Positions 41,822 to 49,828 of a stretch of 64,000 bases of DNA are shown one piece after another; the first letter of the stretch is position 1; each line of letters opens with the position of its first letter. Under the pieces are notes generated by a model. The model worked only from the letters and a program-made list of their open reading frames with translations. It was not told the DNA's origin and ran no database searches. The translations under genes were made by a program, and so were the position numbers. Location of the stretch: positions 133,215-197,214 of the forward strand of contig NZ_BSFD01000005.1 in NCBI RefSeq assembly GCF_027922165.1, given 5' to 3'. The DNA is from Brevundimonas intermedia (GTDB lineage Bacteria > Pseudomonadota > Alphaproteobacteria > Caulobacterales > Caulobacteraceae).

Positions 41822-42652
41822 ATGACCACGATTTCCGCTGCGGGTTCCACCCTCACGCAACAGCTCTATCAGAAGCTGTTCGACCGTCTGAACACCGACG
41901 GCGACGACGCCCTGACCCTCGACGAGATCAGCGCGGTCGATGCTGGAAACGCCAAGGTTTCCAAGGCGTTCGAAACCTTCGACGCCGATGCGGACGGCCG
42001 CGTCACCCGCGCCGAGATGACTCCCGCCGACACATTCGGCGCCGACACCCTGAACGCCCTGATCCAGGCCCAGTCCGGGTCGGAATCCATTTCCGATCAG
42101 GAATATCTTGCCGACTGGTTTGCCGAAACGGACACAGACGGCGACGGTTTGGTGTCAAAGTCGGAACGCGAGGCTTCGGCGGATCTGCGCCGTGCGGCCG
42201 CCTATGATGCCGGCTATGCGACCGGCCGCGTCCTGATGACACGGCGCGGCGTGGATACAGATCAGCCGCTGTCTGTCGATGACTTCCTCGTCGGCCGCCT
42301 CATTGCGATCGACCCGGCGCAGATTTCCGAGGTTCCTCCGGAGCTGAAGGCCGAGATAGAGCGGATGCTGGACAGCAGCCCCGAAGAAGCCGGCGCCCCG
42401 AGCGCGGAAACAGCGGCCGTCCAGCCGTCTCGCGAACAGATCACGGCGGATCTGGCTGAGAGGGCCTCGGGACCCACCGGCAGCGTAAGCTTCCTCAGCC
42501 GAGAGATCGGGGATTTGAGAACCGCCGAGGCGGCCCGCATCGCCGCCGCCCCGATGAGCGACGCCCTGGCCGCTCGACTGTTTCAGCAGGCGCTGAACAG
42601 CTGGACGCCGTGGGACGGCGGAGAGCAGCCTGTTGTTGAGGCGAACGCCTAA
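41822..42652 (+). CDS. EF-hand calcium-binding protein
   Basis: A 276-residue cytoplasmic-looking protein without a signal peptide. Three EF-hand loops are visible: N24-D26-D28..E35, D54-D56-D58..E65 and D104-D106-D108..E115. The second half is Ala/Glu-rich with a conserved-looking ending (MSDALAARLFQQALNSWTPWDGG) that I do not recognise. It may act as a calcium buffer or sensor. The ATG at 41822 follows GGGGAGGCTGAGG. It has strong tandem hairpins downstream and is probably monocistronic. Confidence 0.82.
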   Translation: MTTISAAGSTLTQQLYQKLFDRLNTDGDDALTLDEISAVDAGNAKVSKAFETFDADADGRVTRAEMTPADTFGADTLNALIQAQSGSESISDQEYLADWFAETDTDGDGLVSKSEREASADLRRAAAYDAGYATGRVLMTRRGVDTDQPLSVDDFLVGRLIAIDPAQISEVPPELKAEIERMLDSSPEEAGAPSAETAAVQPSREQITADLAERASGPTGSVSFLSREIGDLRTAEAARIAAAPMSDALAARLFQQALNSWTPWDGGEQPVVEANA

Positions 42653-42661
42653 CGGTCCGAA

Positions 42662-42723
42662 CGCCCGACCTTATGTCGGGCGCGTAAAACGGGGGCGCGT
42701 CCAGCATGTCGACGCGCCCCTTT
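42662..42723 (+). terminator. tandem terminator hairpins after the EF-hand gene
   Basis: CGCCCGAC-CTTAT-GTCGGGCG at 42662-42682 is followed by GGGGCGCGTC (42692-42701) paired with GACGCGCCCC (42711-42720) and a short TTT. They lie between convergent genes and may serve both directions. Confidence 0.7.
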
Positions 42724-42755
42724 CGGCTGAAGCTAGGTTTCGTAGCGCGCCTGAC

Positions 42756-43256
42756 CTATTGCAGGTTCACATCCGAGACGCCGCCCACGTCCGGCGTCGT
42801 CTTGGTCAGATTGGCCTTCATGACCTGGTAGCCGAAGCCCAGCGCGCCCTTGTCCGAGACCCAGACCCGGCCGTCCTCGGCGTCGAAGCGGATCAGGGTC
42901 AGGTGCGGGTCGTCCTTGCCTTCCGGGTACCAGGCGGCGACGACGGGGTTCCAGTATTTGTCGATCCGGGCGCGGTCCTGGTCGATCGACAGGTCGCCGT
43001 GGATACAGGCCTGAACCTTGCCGTCCTTGGCCTGGTAGCAGAACATGCCCTGCTGACCGCCGACAGCCACGTCGCGGGCGAAGTCGGTGTCATTGCGGCT
43101 GAAGAACCAGATGGTTCCGGTCTCCGGCTCGCCGTAGCCGGTCATCGGCTGGTGGTGGTACCCGGCCTGGTCCAGGCCCAGCATGCCGGTGTTGGATTCC
43201 TTCAGGCTGTTCCAGAATTCCTTTTCCGCCTCGGCGGGGGTCAGTTTGTCGGCCAT
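42756..43256 (-). CDS. pyridoxamine 5'-phosphate oxidase-like general stress protein
   Basis: A 166-residue protein of the split-barrel FMN-binding superfamily. The pattern TPAEAEKEFWNSLKESNTGMLGLD, QPMTGYGEPETGTIWFFSRNDTDFARDV, GDLSIDQDRARIDKYWNPVVAAWYPEGKDDPHLTLIRFDAEDGRVW matches the general-stress PPOX group (COG3871-like) rather than true PdxH. Function is probably flavin or stress related. The start at 43256 (MADKL) has an AGGAGA ribosome site; the longer frame to 43388 is not supported. The gene is preceded by a 430-bp gap. Confidence 0.85.
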   Translation of the reverse strand: MADKLTPAEAEKEFWNSLKESNTGMLGLDQAGYHHQPMTGYGEPETGTIWFFSRNDTDFARDVAVGGQQGMFCYQAKDGKVQACIHGDLSIDQDRARIDKYWNPVVAAWYPEGKDDPHLTLIRFDAEDGRVWVSDKGALGFGYQVMKANLTKTTPDVGGVSDVNLQ

Positions 43257-43688
43257 GGTGCGTCTCCTGTCTGGGGTTCGCAGGATCAACCGCTCGGGCT
43301 CGCTCGGGTTCCTGAACCACCTGTACAGGGCGGCCGGTCGGGAGCGGGCGGGCCAAATAGGGGAGCGAGCCGCCGCCAGCCATCTCAATTCTGAAAATTA
43401 AGTTCTGTTTTTTCAGAGACCTGAAATTAAAAGCCGTGATCAACACGGCGGGGTTGGAGGCCGGGCTATGATCCTGACCTGGTCTTTGACATCGCCATCG
43501 TCCCCTGGACTATTTTTCGGAGTTCGACTTCGTCCGAACCCGCGCTCCGATGGCGCGCGTGCCACCTGTGACCTGAAAAAAGTCGTCTATAAACAACGAA
43601 TTGAGTAAATGGCGCCTGGCACATGTCACCGTGTTTTAGGCGCCATCTTCTCGTTTCGTGTCGGACGGGGCGGCGTCGCTCCTCGCCT
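43257..43688. other. 432-bp gene-free gap with a possible small RNA unit
   Basis: No convincing protein frame is present. The left part should hold the promoter of the PPOX gene and has AT-rich words CTGAAAATTAA and CTGAAATTAA. On the plus strand TTGACA at 43486-43491 is followed at 17-19 bp by ACTATTTTT. Then comes a hairpin-prone segment (CGGAG..GTTCG..CGAAC..CTCCG) and a perfect inverted pair ATGGCGCCT (43609-43617) / AGGCGCCAT (43638-43646) ahead of CTTCTCGTTT. This would make a transcript of roughly 130 nt. The last hairpin could instead terminate the minus-strand gene at 43689. Confidence 0.3.
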
Positions 43689-43907
43689 TCAAGGGGCGGA
43701 CACCCAGGGCGGCCGTTCCGCCCCGAACAGGGTCGCCAGATGGATCAGCAGCAGCATCGCCAGGGCGGCGGCGCCCAGCATGATGAAGCGCCAGGGGACC
43801 ATGCGCGGCCCCTTGAACGGGTCGGGCGGCCGCGCGCCGCGCCAGCCGGCGAAGACCATGACGGCCAGGGCGGCGCCCAGCAGGATCAGAGTGGGGATCA
43901 AGCTCAT
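43689..43907 (-). CDS. small two-helix membrane protein
   Basis: A 72-residue protein with two hydrophobic helices (SLIPTLILLGAALAVMVFAGW and FIMLGAAALAMLLLIHLATLF) joined by RGARPPDPFKGPRMVPWR. The central PDPFKGPRMVPWRF phrase looks conserved, as in small hypothetical proteins of other alphaproteobacteria, which I recall but cannot verify here. No function is known. The start at 43907 is preferred because the longer frame to 43943 adds polar residues. It is divergent from podJ, sharing its 219-bp regulatory region. Confidence 0.6.
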   Translation of the reverse strand: MSLIPTLILLGAALAVMVFAGWRGARPPDPFKGPRMVPWRFIMLGAAALAMLLLIHLATLFGAERPPWVSAP

Positions 43908-43971
43908 GAGGCCGCAGGTGGCCCAGCCGGGGCGGGGACGCAAGTCGAACCGATTACCGAGGCGTTAATCT

Positions 43972-44125
43972 TTAAGCCCTCATTAACCACGCTGCGCCCA
44001 GAAATCCCCGGCGGGGCAAGATGTCCACAGGCTGAGGAGTCGCCGCAACATCTAGCGGTTAACCATGCGTTTACACCCTCGATATTGGCGTTATAGCCTC
44101 CATCCCATGGGGCAGGAGCCGAATC
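43972..44125. promoter_or_regulatory. podJ upstream regulatory region: CtrA box, half-site, DnaA-like motif, GANTC sites
   Basis: TTAA-GCCCTCA-TTAAC at 43972-43987 matches the full CtrA consensus TTAA-N7-TTAAC. TTAACCAT at 44059-44066 is an exact CtrA half-site. ATGTCCACA at 44021-44029 is a 7/9 match to the DnaA box TTATCCACA. GANTC sites are at 44037 and 44121. In Caulobacter podJ belongs to the GcrA, DnaA and CtrA networks, so the set is coherent. Binding is inferred from motifs alone. Confidence 0.65.
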
Positions 44126-44126
44126 A

Positions 44127-47042
44127 GTGAGCGCAGCGGCGCCTTGGAGCGTAAAGGGCATCGATCCGAAGGCCCGCGAGGTCGCCAAGGATCTTGCGCG
44201 TCGCTCGGGCATGACCCTGGGCGAATGGCTCAACTCCATGATCATGGAAGACGAGGACGAGGGGTACGCCACCCTGCCGCGTCGTCCGGCCGCCTCCGAA
44301 ACCTTCGAACGCCGCGGCCGCAGCCGCCGGCTCGACGACGCCTATGACGCCGGGGACGAGGGCTGGCAGCGGATCAGCGCCTCGATCGACGCCATCGCCG
44401 CCCGTCTTGAGGCCGCCGAGCGCCGCTCGACTGTGGCGATCCAGGGCGTGGACCAGGCCGTGTCCGGCCTGGTCCGCCGCCTGGACGGTCAGGACGCCCA
44501 GACCAAGGGCCAGGCCCGTCGGATCGACGAGATCGCCGAAGAGCTGCGCGAGGGCCACCGCCGCCTGCGCACCTTCGAGCGCGACACCGGGCCTCAGGTC
44601 CAGGAGAGCTTCGGCAAGGTCGAGCAGACTCTCGGCGCCCTGGCCGGTCGTCTGTACGACATCGAGGAGCGCCAGCGCTCGGGCGTCTCGGAACTGCGTC
44701 AGCGGATGGAGGCGGTCGAAAAGGCCGCCGGACCCGGCGTCGGCACGGACCTGCTGGCCCAGGTCGGGGCCCGCCTCGACCAGGCCCAGAGCCGCACCAC
44801 GGAGGCGCTGAAGACGCTCGAACGCTCCTTCGCCGAGCTGGACCAGCGGCTCCGCGCCGCCGAGGGGCGCGTCGAACCCGAGGGCGTGCGCGACTCCGCC
44901 CGCTTCGAGAAGCTGGCCGAGACCCTTTCCCGCCAGATCGAGAACAACCGCGCCGAGATGATGCAACGTCTCGACGCCGCCGAGACCGGCGCCCGCATCG
45001 ACCGGATCGAACAGGCGGTCCGCACCGTCGGCGACCAGTTGAACGCGTCCGAGATCAAGGGCGCCCAGGGGCTGGAGGCCATGGGCCGCGAGGTCCTGAA
45101 GATCGCCCAGAACCTGAACGCCCGGGTCCAGACCGTCGAGCGCGAGGCCGTCGGCCGCGCCGAGGCCATCACCCGCAGCGTCACCGAGGTGGTCGGCCGC
45201 AAGGTTGATGCCGATCTGTCGCGCCACGCCGCCCGCGTCGACCAGGAGTTCGCCCGCCACGTCGACCGCGTCGATCAGCGCCTGACCGCCAGCGATGATC
45301 GCCACGCCCTGGCGCTCGAGAAGCTGGGCGGCGAGATCACTCGTATCTCGGACCAGCTCAGCGACCGCATCTCCCAGTCCGAGCGTCGCTCGCAGCAGGC
45401 GCTGGACGACATCGCGCGCCGCCTGTCCGAAAGCTCGGAAAAGATCGAGCAGCGCTATGATCGCGCCTCCGGCGAACTGGCCGAGCGCATGCGCCTCAGC
45501 GAGGAACGCACGGCCCGTCTGGTGGCCGAGGCGCGCGACACGATGGATGCGCGGCGCCAGACCATATCCCGGGACGACGCCTCGCTGGACATTCCCGACA
45601 GCGAACCGGCCGAACCGACGCGGCGCGCCGTCGCCGAACGCGCCGTCGCGGCCTCCGTCTCCGCTCCGGTCGAGGCTGACTGGCGCTCGACGGTCTTCCC
45701 CGAGGACTCCTTCGATGCGGACGATGACTGGTCCGTCGATCCCGTCTCGCCCGAAGCGGCCATGGCCACGCCCTTCCCGGCTGCGCCCTCGGCCGCCGTC
45801 ATGGCCGAACCCACCCGGCCGGAGCCGGAGCCCGAGGCGCTGCCCGAGCCGCCGACTTTTGCGGCCGCGCCCGAACCTGAGCCCGAGCCCGTCATCCAGC
45901 CCTTCGCCGGCTTCGGCGGCGCCGACGTCGATGACGCCCTGGACGCCACGGCGGGCGGGTTCGCCGCTCCGCCTGAAACGCCGGTCGCCAAGATCATCGC
46001 TCCGGCTGCTCCTGCGATGTCGGATGGAGACGACGACTTCCGCGGCGAGACGGAGTTCGTCGATCCGCGCCGGATTCGGGCCAGCATGGGCGCCGCCGCC
46101 GCCGCCGGTCGCGCCGCCTCGACCCGCAGCACCATCGACGCCGCCCGCGCGGCCATGATCACGCCCGCCCTGCCGGCCGAGGCTCCGCCCCGCCAGGGGT
46201 TCGGCCTGGCGCCCAAGCGCGGCGGCAAGTCCAAGCTGCAGGAGCGGTTGGACAAGCAGGCCGCCCGGGACGGTTCGACGGTCAAGAAGGCCTTCCTGGC
46301 CTCGGTGACGGCCGTGGCCCTGACCGGCGGCGGCTACGCCTTCCTGACCATCGCCGATGGTTCGGGCCTGCCCGACATCGAACTGCCCGGCCTGACGGGA
46401 ACGGTCGCCGCCCCAACCCCTACCACGGCCTCGACCTCCACTTCTGACACGCCGATCGCTATGGCGATCACGCCGACCGACGCCGTCCCGACCGTCGACG
46501 CCGGCGCCGCCGAGTTCGAGCGCGCCGTGGGCCGGATCGAAGGCGGCGACATGGAAGGCGTCGAAGAGCTGAAACGCGCCGCCAACCTCGGCTACGCCCC
46601 CGCCCAGACCTATCTGGGCCAGCTGTATCTGACCGGCGGAAACGGCGTCTCCGCCAATCCCGCCGAAAGCCGCCAATGGGGCCGCCGCGCGGCCGAGGCC
46701 GGCGACCCCGGCGGAATGCACCTCTATGGGATGCAACTCTACGAAGGCGACGGCGGCGCGACCAATCAGGCCGAGGGGCTGATCTGGCTGCTGCGCGCAG
46801 CCGAGCGCGGCCTGACCGACAGCCAGTACAATGTGGCCCGCATCTATGAGACCGGCGCGGATGGGGTGGCCAAGAACCCCACTGAGGCCCTGAAATGGTA
46901 CATGATCGCCGCCCGCAACGGCGACAGCGAAGCCCAGGCGGCGGTGACTCGTCTCCGTCCCGCCGCCTCCGCCACCGCCCAGCGCGCCGCCCGCACCGCC
47001 GCCGACGCCTTCGTGCGTCAACAGGCTCAGGCTCAAGGATAG
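44127..47042 (+). CDS. podJ: polar organelle development protein PodJ
   Basis: A bitopic polarity scaffold that recruits pilus and stalk/holdfast factors to the new pole. The N-terminus (MSAAAPWSVKGIDPKAREVA then KDLARRSGMTLGEWLNSMIM) is diagnostic of PodJ. A long cytoplasmic coiled coil covers about 70-470 and a Pro/Glu-rich disordered segment about 490-700. One membrane helix (AFLASVTAVALTGGGYAFLTIA) lies near 721-745. The periplasmic part holds about four Sel1 repeats (YAPAQTYLGQLYLTGG, PGGMHLYGMQLYEGDGG, TDSQYNVARIYETGADG, GDSEAQAAVTRL). Length, 971, is close to Caulobacter PodJ. The start codon is GTG. Confidence 0.95.
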   Translation: MSAAAPWSVKGIDPKAREVAKDLARRSGMTLGEWLNSMIMEDEDEGYATLPRRPAASETFERRGRSRRLDDAYDAGDEGWQRISASIDAIAARLEAAERRSTVAIQGVDQAVSGLVRRLDGQDAQTKGQARRIDEIAEELREGHRRLRTFERDTGPQVQESFGKVEQTLGALAGRLYDIEERQRSGVSELRQRMEAVEKAAGPGVGTDLLAQVGARLDQAQSRTTEALKTLERSFAELDQRLRAAEGRVEPEGVRDSARFEKLAETLSRQIENNRAEMMQRLDAAETGARIDRIEQAVRTVGDQLNASEIKGAQGLEAMGREVLKIAQNLNARVQTVEREAVGRAEAITRSVTEVVGRKVDADLSRHAARVDQEFARHVDRVDQRLTASDDRHALALEKLGGEITRISDQLSDRISQSERRSQQALDDIARRLSESSEKIEQRYDRASGELAERMRLSEERTARLVAEARDTMDARRQTISRDDASLDIPDSEPAEPTRRAVAERAVAASVSAPVEADWRSTVFPEDSFDADDDWSVDPVSPEAAMATPFPAAPSAAVMAEPTRPEPEPEALPEPPTFAAAPEPEPEPVIQPFAGFGGADVDDALDATAGGFAAPPETPVAKIIAPAAPAMSDGDDDFRGETEFVDPRRIRASMGAAAAAGRAASTRSTIDAARAAMITPALPAEAPPRQGFGLAPKRGGKSKLQERLDKQAARDGSTVKKAFLASVTAVALTGGGYAFLTIADGSGLPDIELPGLTGTVAAPTPTTASTSTSDTPIAMAITPTDAVPTVDAGAAEFERAVGRIEGGDMEGVEELKRAANLGYAPAQTYLGQLYLTGGNGVSANPAESRQWGRRAAEAGDPGGMHLYGMQLYEGDGGATNQAEGLIWLLRAAERGLTDSQYNVARIYETGADGVAKNPTEALKWYMIAARNGDSEAQAAVTRLRPAASATAQRAARTAADAFVRQQAQAQG

Positions 47043-47172
47043 GCCCGGGCTCAGGCTCTGGGTTAGATCTTAAACCTTTGCGCGTACGGGTGGCGGCGCG
47101 TCGCCCGCGTCGCTAAAGATCACCTGTCGCCTTTCGGCGCCTCCCGTTCCGCTCCAGCCGAAGGCGCGTCCT

Positions 47173-48096
47173 TTGGACATCTATCTGCCGATCGCCGAGG
47201 TTTCGGTGAACTGGCCGACCCTGGTGATTCTGGGGGCGGTGGTCGGGTTCGTCTCGGGCCTGTTCGGCATCGGCGGCGGCTTCCTGATGGCGCCGATCCT
47301 GGTCTTTCTGGGCATTCCCCCCACCGTCGCCGTAGCCAGCCAGGCCAGCCATGTGGTCGCCTCCTCGACCTCGGGCGTCATTCGCTACGCTGGCCAGGGC
47401 GCGGTCGATTTCAAGATGGGCGGGGTCATGGCCGCAGGCGGCGCTCTGGGGGCGCTCGCGGGCGTCGAACTGTTCCGCTACCTGCGGCTGCTGGGCCAGG
47501 CCGATCTGGTCGTGGCCCTGTCCTATCTGATCTTCCTCGGCGTCATCGGCTCCCTGATGCTGCACGAGAGCCTGACCGAGATCCTGCGTCGGCGGCGCGG
47601 CGTGGCCGCGCCGCGCAAGGACCGCCGTCGCCCCCTGTGGCTCTACGGCCTGCCGCTGAAGATGAAGTTCCCCAAGTCGGGCCTCTATATCAGCGCCCTG
47701 CCGCCGTTAGGCCTCGGCGTCTTCGCCGGGGTCCTGTCAGCCATCATGGGGGTAGGCGGCGGCTTCATCCTGGTGCCCGCCATGCTCTATGTGCTGCGGA
47801 TGCGGGCCGGGGCGGTGGTGGGCACCAGCCTGTTTCAGATCATCATCACCACGGCCATCACCACTATTCTCCAGGCCGGGCGCAACCAGACGGTCGATAT
47901 CCTGCTGTCCACCATCCTGCTGCTGGGCGGGGTGGTCGGGGCCCAGATCGGCGCCCGGTTCGCCGGCCGGTTCCGGGCGGAGGAGCTGCGCGCCGCCCTG
48001 GGGCTGATCGTGTTGCTGGTCGGCATACAGATGGGGCTCGACCTGTTTGTCCGGCCTAGCGACATCTTCCTGCTCGCGCCGGGGATCTCGGACTGA
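47173..48096 (+). CDS. TauE/SafE family sulfite/anion exporter-like membrane protein
   Basis: A 307-residue inner-membrane protein with about eight helices in two related halves. Each half carries the family glycine motif: GFVSGLFGIGGGFLMAPIL (first half) and GVLSAIMGVGGGFILVPAML (second half). The family moves sulfite, sulfonates or other organic anions. TTG at 47173 gives MDIYLPIAEVSVNWPTLVIL, the normal family N-terminus, although a rare start codon. Its TGA shares one base with the ATG of the next gene, so it is coupled to the TIGR02186 protein. Confidence 0.88.
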   Translation: MDIYLPIAEVSVNWPTLVILGAVVGFVSGLFGIGGGFLMAPILVFLGIPPTVAVASQASHVVASSTSGVIRYAGQGAVDFKMGGVMAAGGALGALAGVELFRYLRLLGQADLVVALSYLIFLGVIGSLMLHESLTEILRRRRGVAAPRKDRRRPLWLYGLPLKMKFPKSGLYISALPPLGLGVFAGVLSAIMGVGGGFILVPAMLYVLRMRAGAVVGTSLFQIIITTAITTILQAGRNQTVDILLSTILLLGGVVGAQIGARFAGRFRAEELRAALGLIVLLVGIQMGLDLFVRPSDIFLLAPGISD

Positions 48097-48905
48097 TGCT
48101 GGCGATTCCTCCACCCCCGCCCGCGATAGAGGCGCCGGCGCCGGATCGGTCCGAGGCCACGACCGGCGAACTGCGCGTCGCCGCCGCCCTGACCGACGCC
48201 CAGGTGCGCGTCGATTCCAGTTTCACCGGCGCCTCGATCGTGCTGTACGGCGCGGTCTTCAACCCGACCGACCAGCCCGCCGACGTGGTCGTGGTGGTGC
48301 GCGGTCCCGACGCGCCGGTCCGTCTGGTCAAGAAGACCCGCAACATGGGGGTCTGGCTAAACAGCCGGCCGGTCCTGTTCGAGGGCGCGCCCGGCTTCTA
48401 CATGACCGCCTCGACCCGGCCCCTGTCGGACATCGCGGACTTCGGCCAGTTGCGTCGGCTCGGCGTCGGCGTGGACCATCTGCGCATCGACGCGCCGGAA
48501 GAGGCCGGGACGGTGACCCGCTACGGGGTGCGCGACGTGGTCGTCAGCCGCCTGGGCGACGACTATCTCGACTGGCGCCGCGCCGTGATCCGGCTGAAGG
48601 AGGCGGCGGCCCTCTATGACACCGACCCCGACGGGGTCGAATTCGTGGATCGCGGCCTGTTCCGGGCCGAGGTCAAACTGCCCACCGTCGCCCCGACCGG
48701 GAAATACTATGCCGAGGTCTGGCTGTTCCAGGACGGCGAGCCCCGGTCGGTGTCGAACATGACCCTGACGGTCGAGAAGGTCGGGCTGGAGCGCGACATC
48801 TATGAGTTCGCGCATCGTCGGCCCTGGCTGTACGGCCTGTTGTGCGTCGTGCTGGCGGCCCTGACCGGCTACGGCGCCTCGCGTCTGTTCAGCCGTCGCG
48901 ACTGA
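48096..48905 (+). CDS. TIGR02186 family membrane-anchored protein
   Basis: A 269-residue protein of a family usually found beside a TauE/SafE permease in alphaproteobacteria. The segment GASIVLYGAVFNPTDQPADVVVVVRGPDAPVRLVKKTRNMGVWLN and PGFYMTASTRPLSDI are typical. A C-terminal helix (PWLYGLLCVVLAALTGYGAS, about 243-262) anchors it, so the rest should face the periplasm. The N-terminus (MLAIPPPPPAIEAPAPDRSE) lacks a signal peptide, which family members usually have. The 3' end overlaps gluQ by 17 bp on the opposite strand. Its function is unknown; it probably assists the permease. Confidence 0.82.
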   Translation: MLAIPPPPPAIEAPAPDRSEATTGELRVAAALTDAQVRVDSSFTGASIVLYGAVFNPTDQPADVVVVVRGPDAPVRLVKKTRNMGVWLNSRPVLFEGAPGFYMTASTRPLSDIADFGQLRRLGVGVDHLRIDAPEEAGTVTRYGVRDVVVSRLGDDYLDWRRAVIRLKEAAALYDTDPDGVEFVDRGLFRAEVKLPTVAPTGKYYAEVWLFQDGEPRSVSNMTLTVEKVGLERDIYEFAHRRPWLYGLLCVVLAALTGYGASRLFSRRD

Positions 48906-49749
48906 AGCCCAGTTCGGCGCGCAGGGCCTCGGCCGTCAGCCCGCCTGCGCGCAGTTCCGCCAAGGTCACCGACTGGTCCCGCTTGGCGTAGCGCCGCCCG
49001 TCGGGTCCCGTCAGCAGGCGGTGGTGGCGATAGACGGGCGCCGGCCAACCCATAAGCGCCTGAAGCAGGCTTTGCACATGGGTCGCTTCGAACAGGTCTT
49101 CGCCCCGGATCACATGGTTGACGCCTTGCAGGGCGTCGTCGTGGGTCACGGCCAGATGATAGGCGACGCCCGTATCCTTGCGCGCCAGCACCACGTCCCC
49201 CGCCGCATCCGGACGGACGGGCACGACGCCGGTCTCGCCATTCGGGCCCGCGCCCTGTTCGGTGAAGTGAAGACGGGTCCAGGCCCTCTCGCCCAAGGCG
49301 TCACGCGCCCGATCCAGCGACAGTCGCCAGGCGAAGGGACGGCCGATATCCAGAAAACGGGCTTCCTCGTCCGAGGGATGGGGCCCTGGACGGGCCGCCT
49401 CCATGGCGCCGTGCGGCGCATTCCCAATCCCTGCGAGCACCTCCGTCCGTGTACGGAAGCAGCGATACAGAAGACCGCGCTCTCGGAGGTCATCTATGAC
49501 GGCCGCATAGTCCGTCAGATAGGCCGACTGCCGCCGCACAGGCGTCTCCCAGTCCAGACCCAGCCAGGCCAGATCGTCGAGAATGCCTGTTTCGAACTCG
49601 GAACGGCAGCGGGTGAGGTCGATATCCTCTATCCGCAGCACGAACCGCCCACCCGCCGCCTTCGCGCCGGACCAGGCGGTCAGGGCCGAAAAGGCATGAC
49701 CCTTGTGCAGACGGCCGGTGGGAGAGGGGGCGAAACGGGTGGCGAACAT
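48889..49749 (-). CDS. gluQ: glutamyl-Q tRNA(Asp) synthetase
   Basis: Attaches glutamate to queuosine at the wobble base of tRNA(Asp). It is a truncated GluRS catalytic domain of 286 residues without an anticodon-binding domain. HIGH-like motif is FAPSPTGRLHKGHAF, the glutamate site VLRIEDIDLTRC, and the KMSKS-like loop GRRYAKRDQSVTL. The zinc cluster of the E. coli enzyme is largely lost: only RCF remains where RCFCTR is expected, and the later Tyr/Cys ligands are absent. The ATG at 49749 starts the conserved block directly. Confidence 0.92.
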   Translation of the reverse strand: MFATRFAPSPTGRLHKGHAFSALTAWSGAKAAGGRFVLRIEDIDLTRCRSEFETGILDDLAWLGLDWETPVRRQSAYLTDYAAVIDDLRERGLLYRCFRTRTEVLAGIGNAPHGAMEAARPGPHPSDEEARFLDIGRPFAWRLSLDRARDALGERAWTRLHFTEQGAGPNGETGVVPVRPDAAGDVVLARKDTGVAYHLAVTHDDALQGVNHVIRGEDLFEATHVQSLLQALMGWPAPVYRHHRLLTGPDGRRYAKRDQSVTLAELRAGGLTAEALRAELGFSRDG

Positions 49750-49828
49750 CTCGGCGATCCTAGCGGTTTCCGGACCCGAACGGCGCCCCGCTCTTTCCGA
49801 CAGCGTCCCTGCGTCCTAAGCAGGACAA

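Noticed and set aside
44124..47036. A 970-codon open frame on the minus strand opposite podJ
   Set aside because: It is a shadow of the GC-rich podJ coding sequence: composition is Gly/Ala/Arg-rich without domains, while the plus strand gives a full PodJ.
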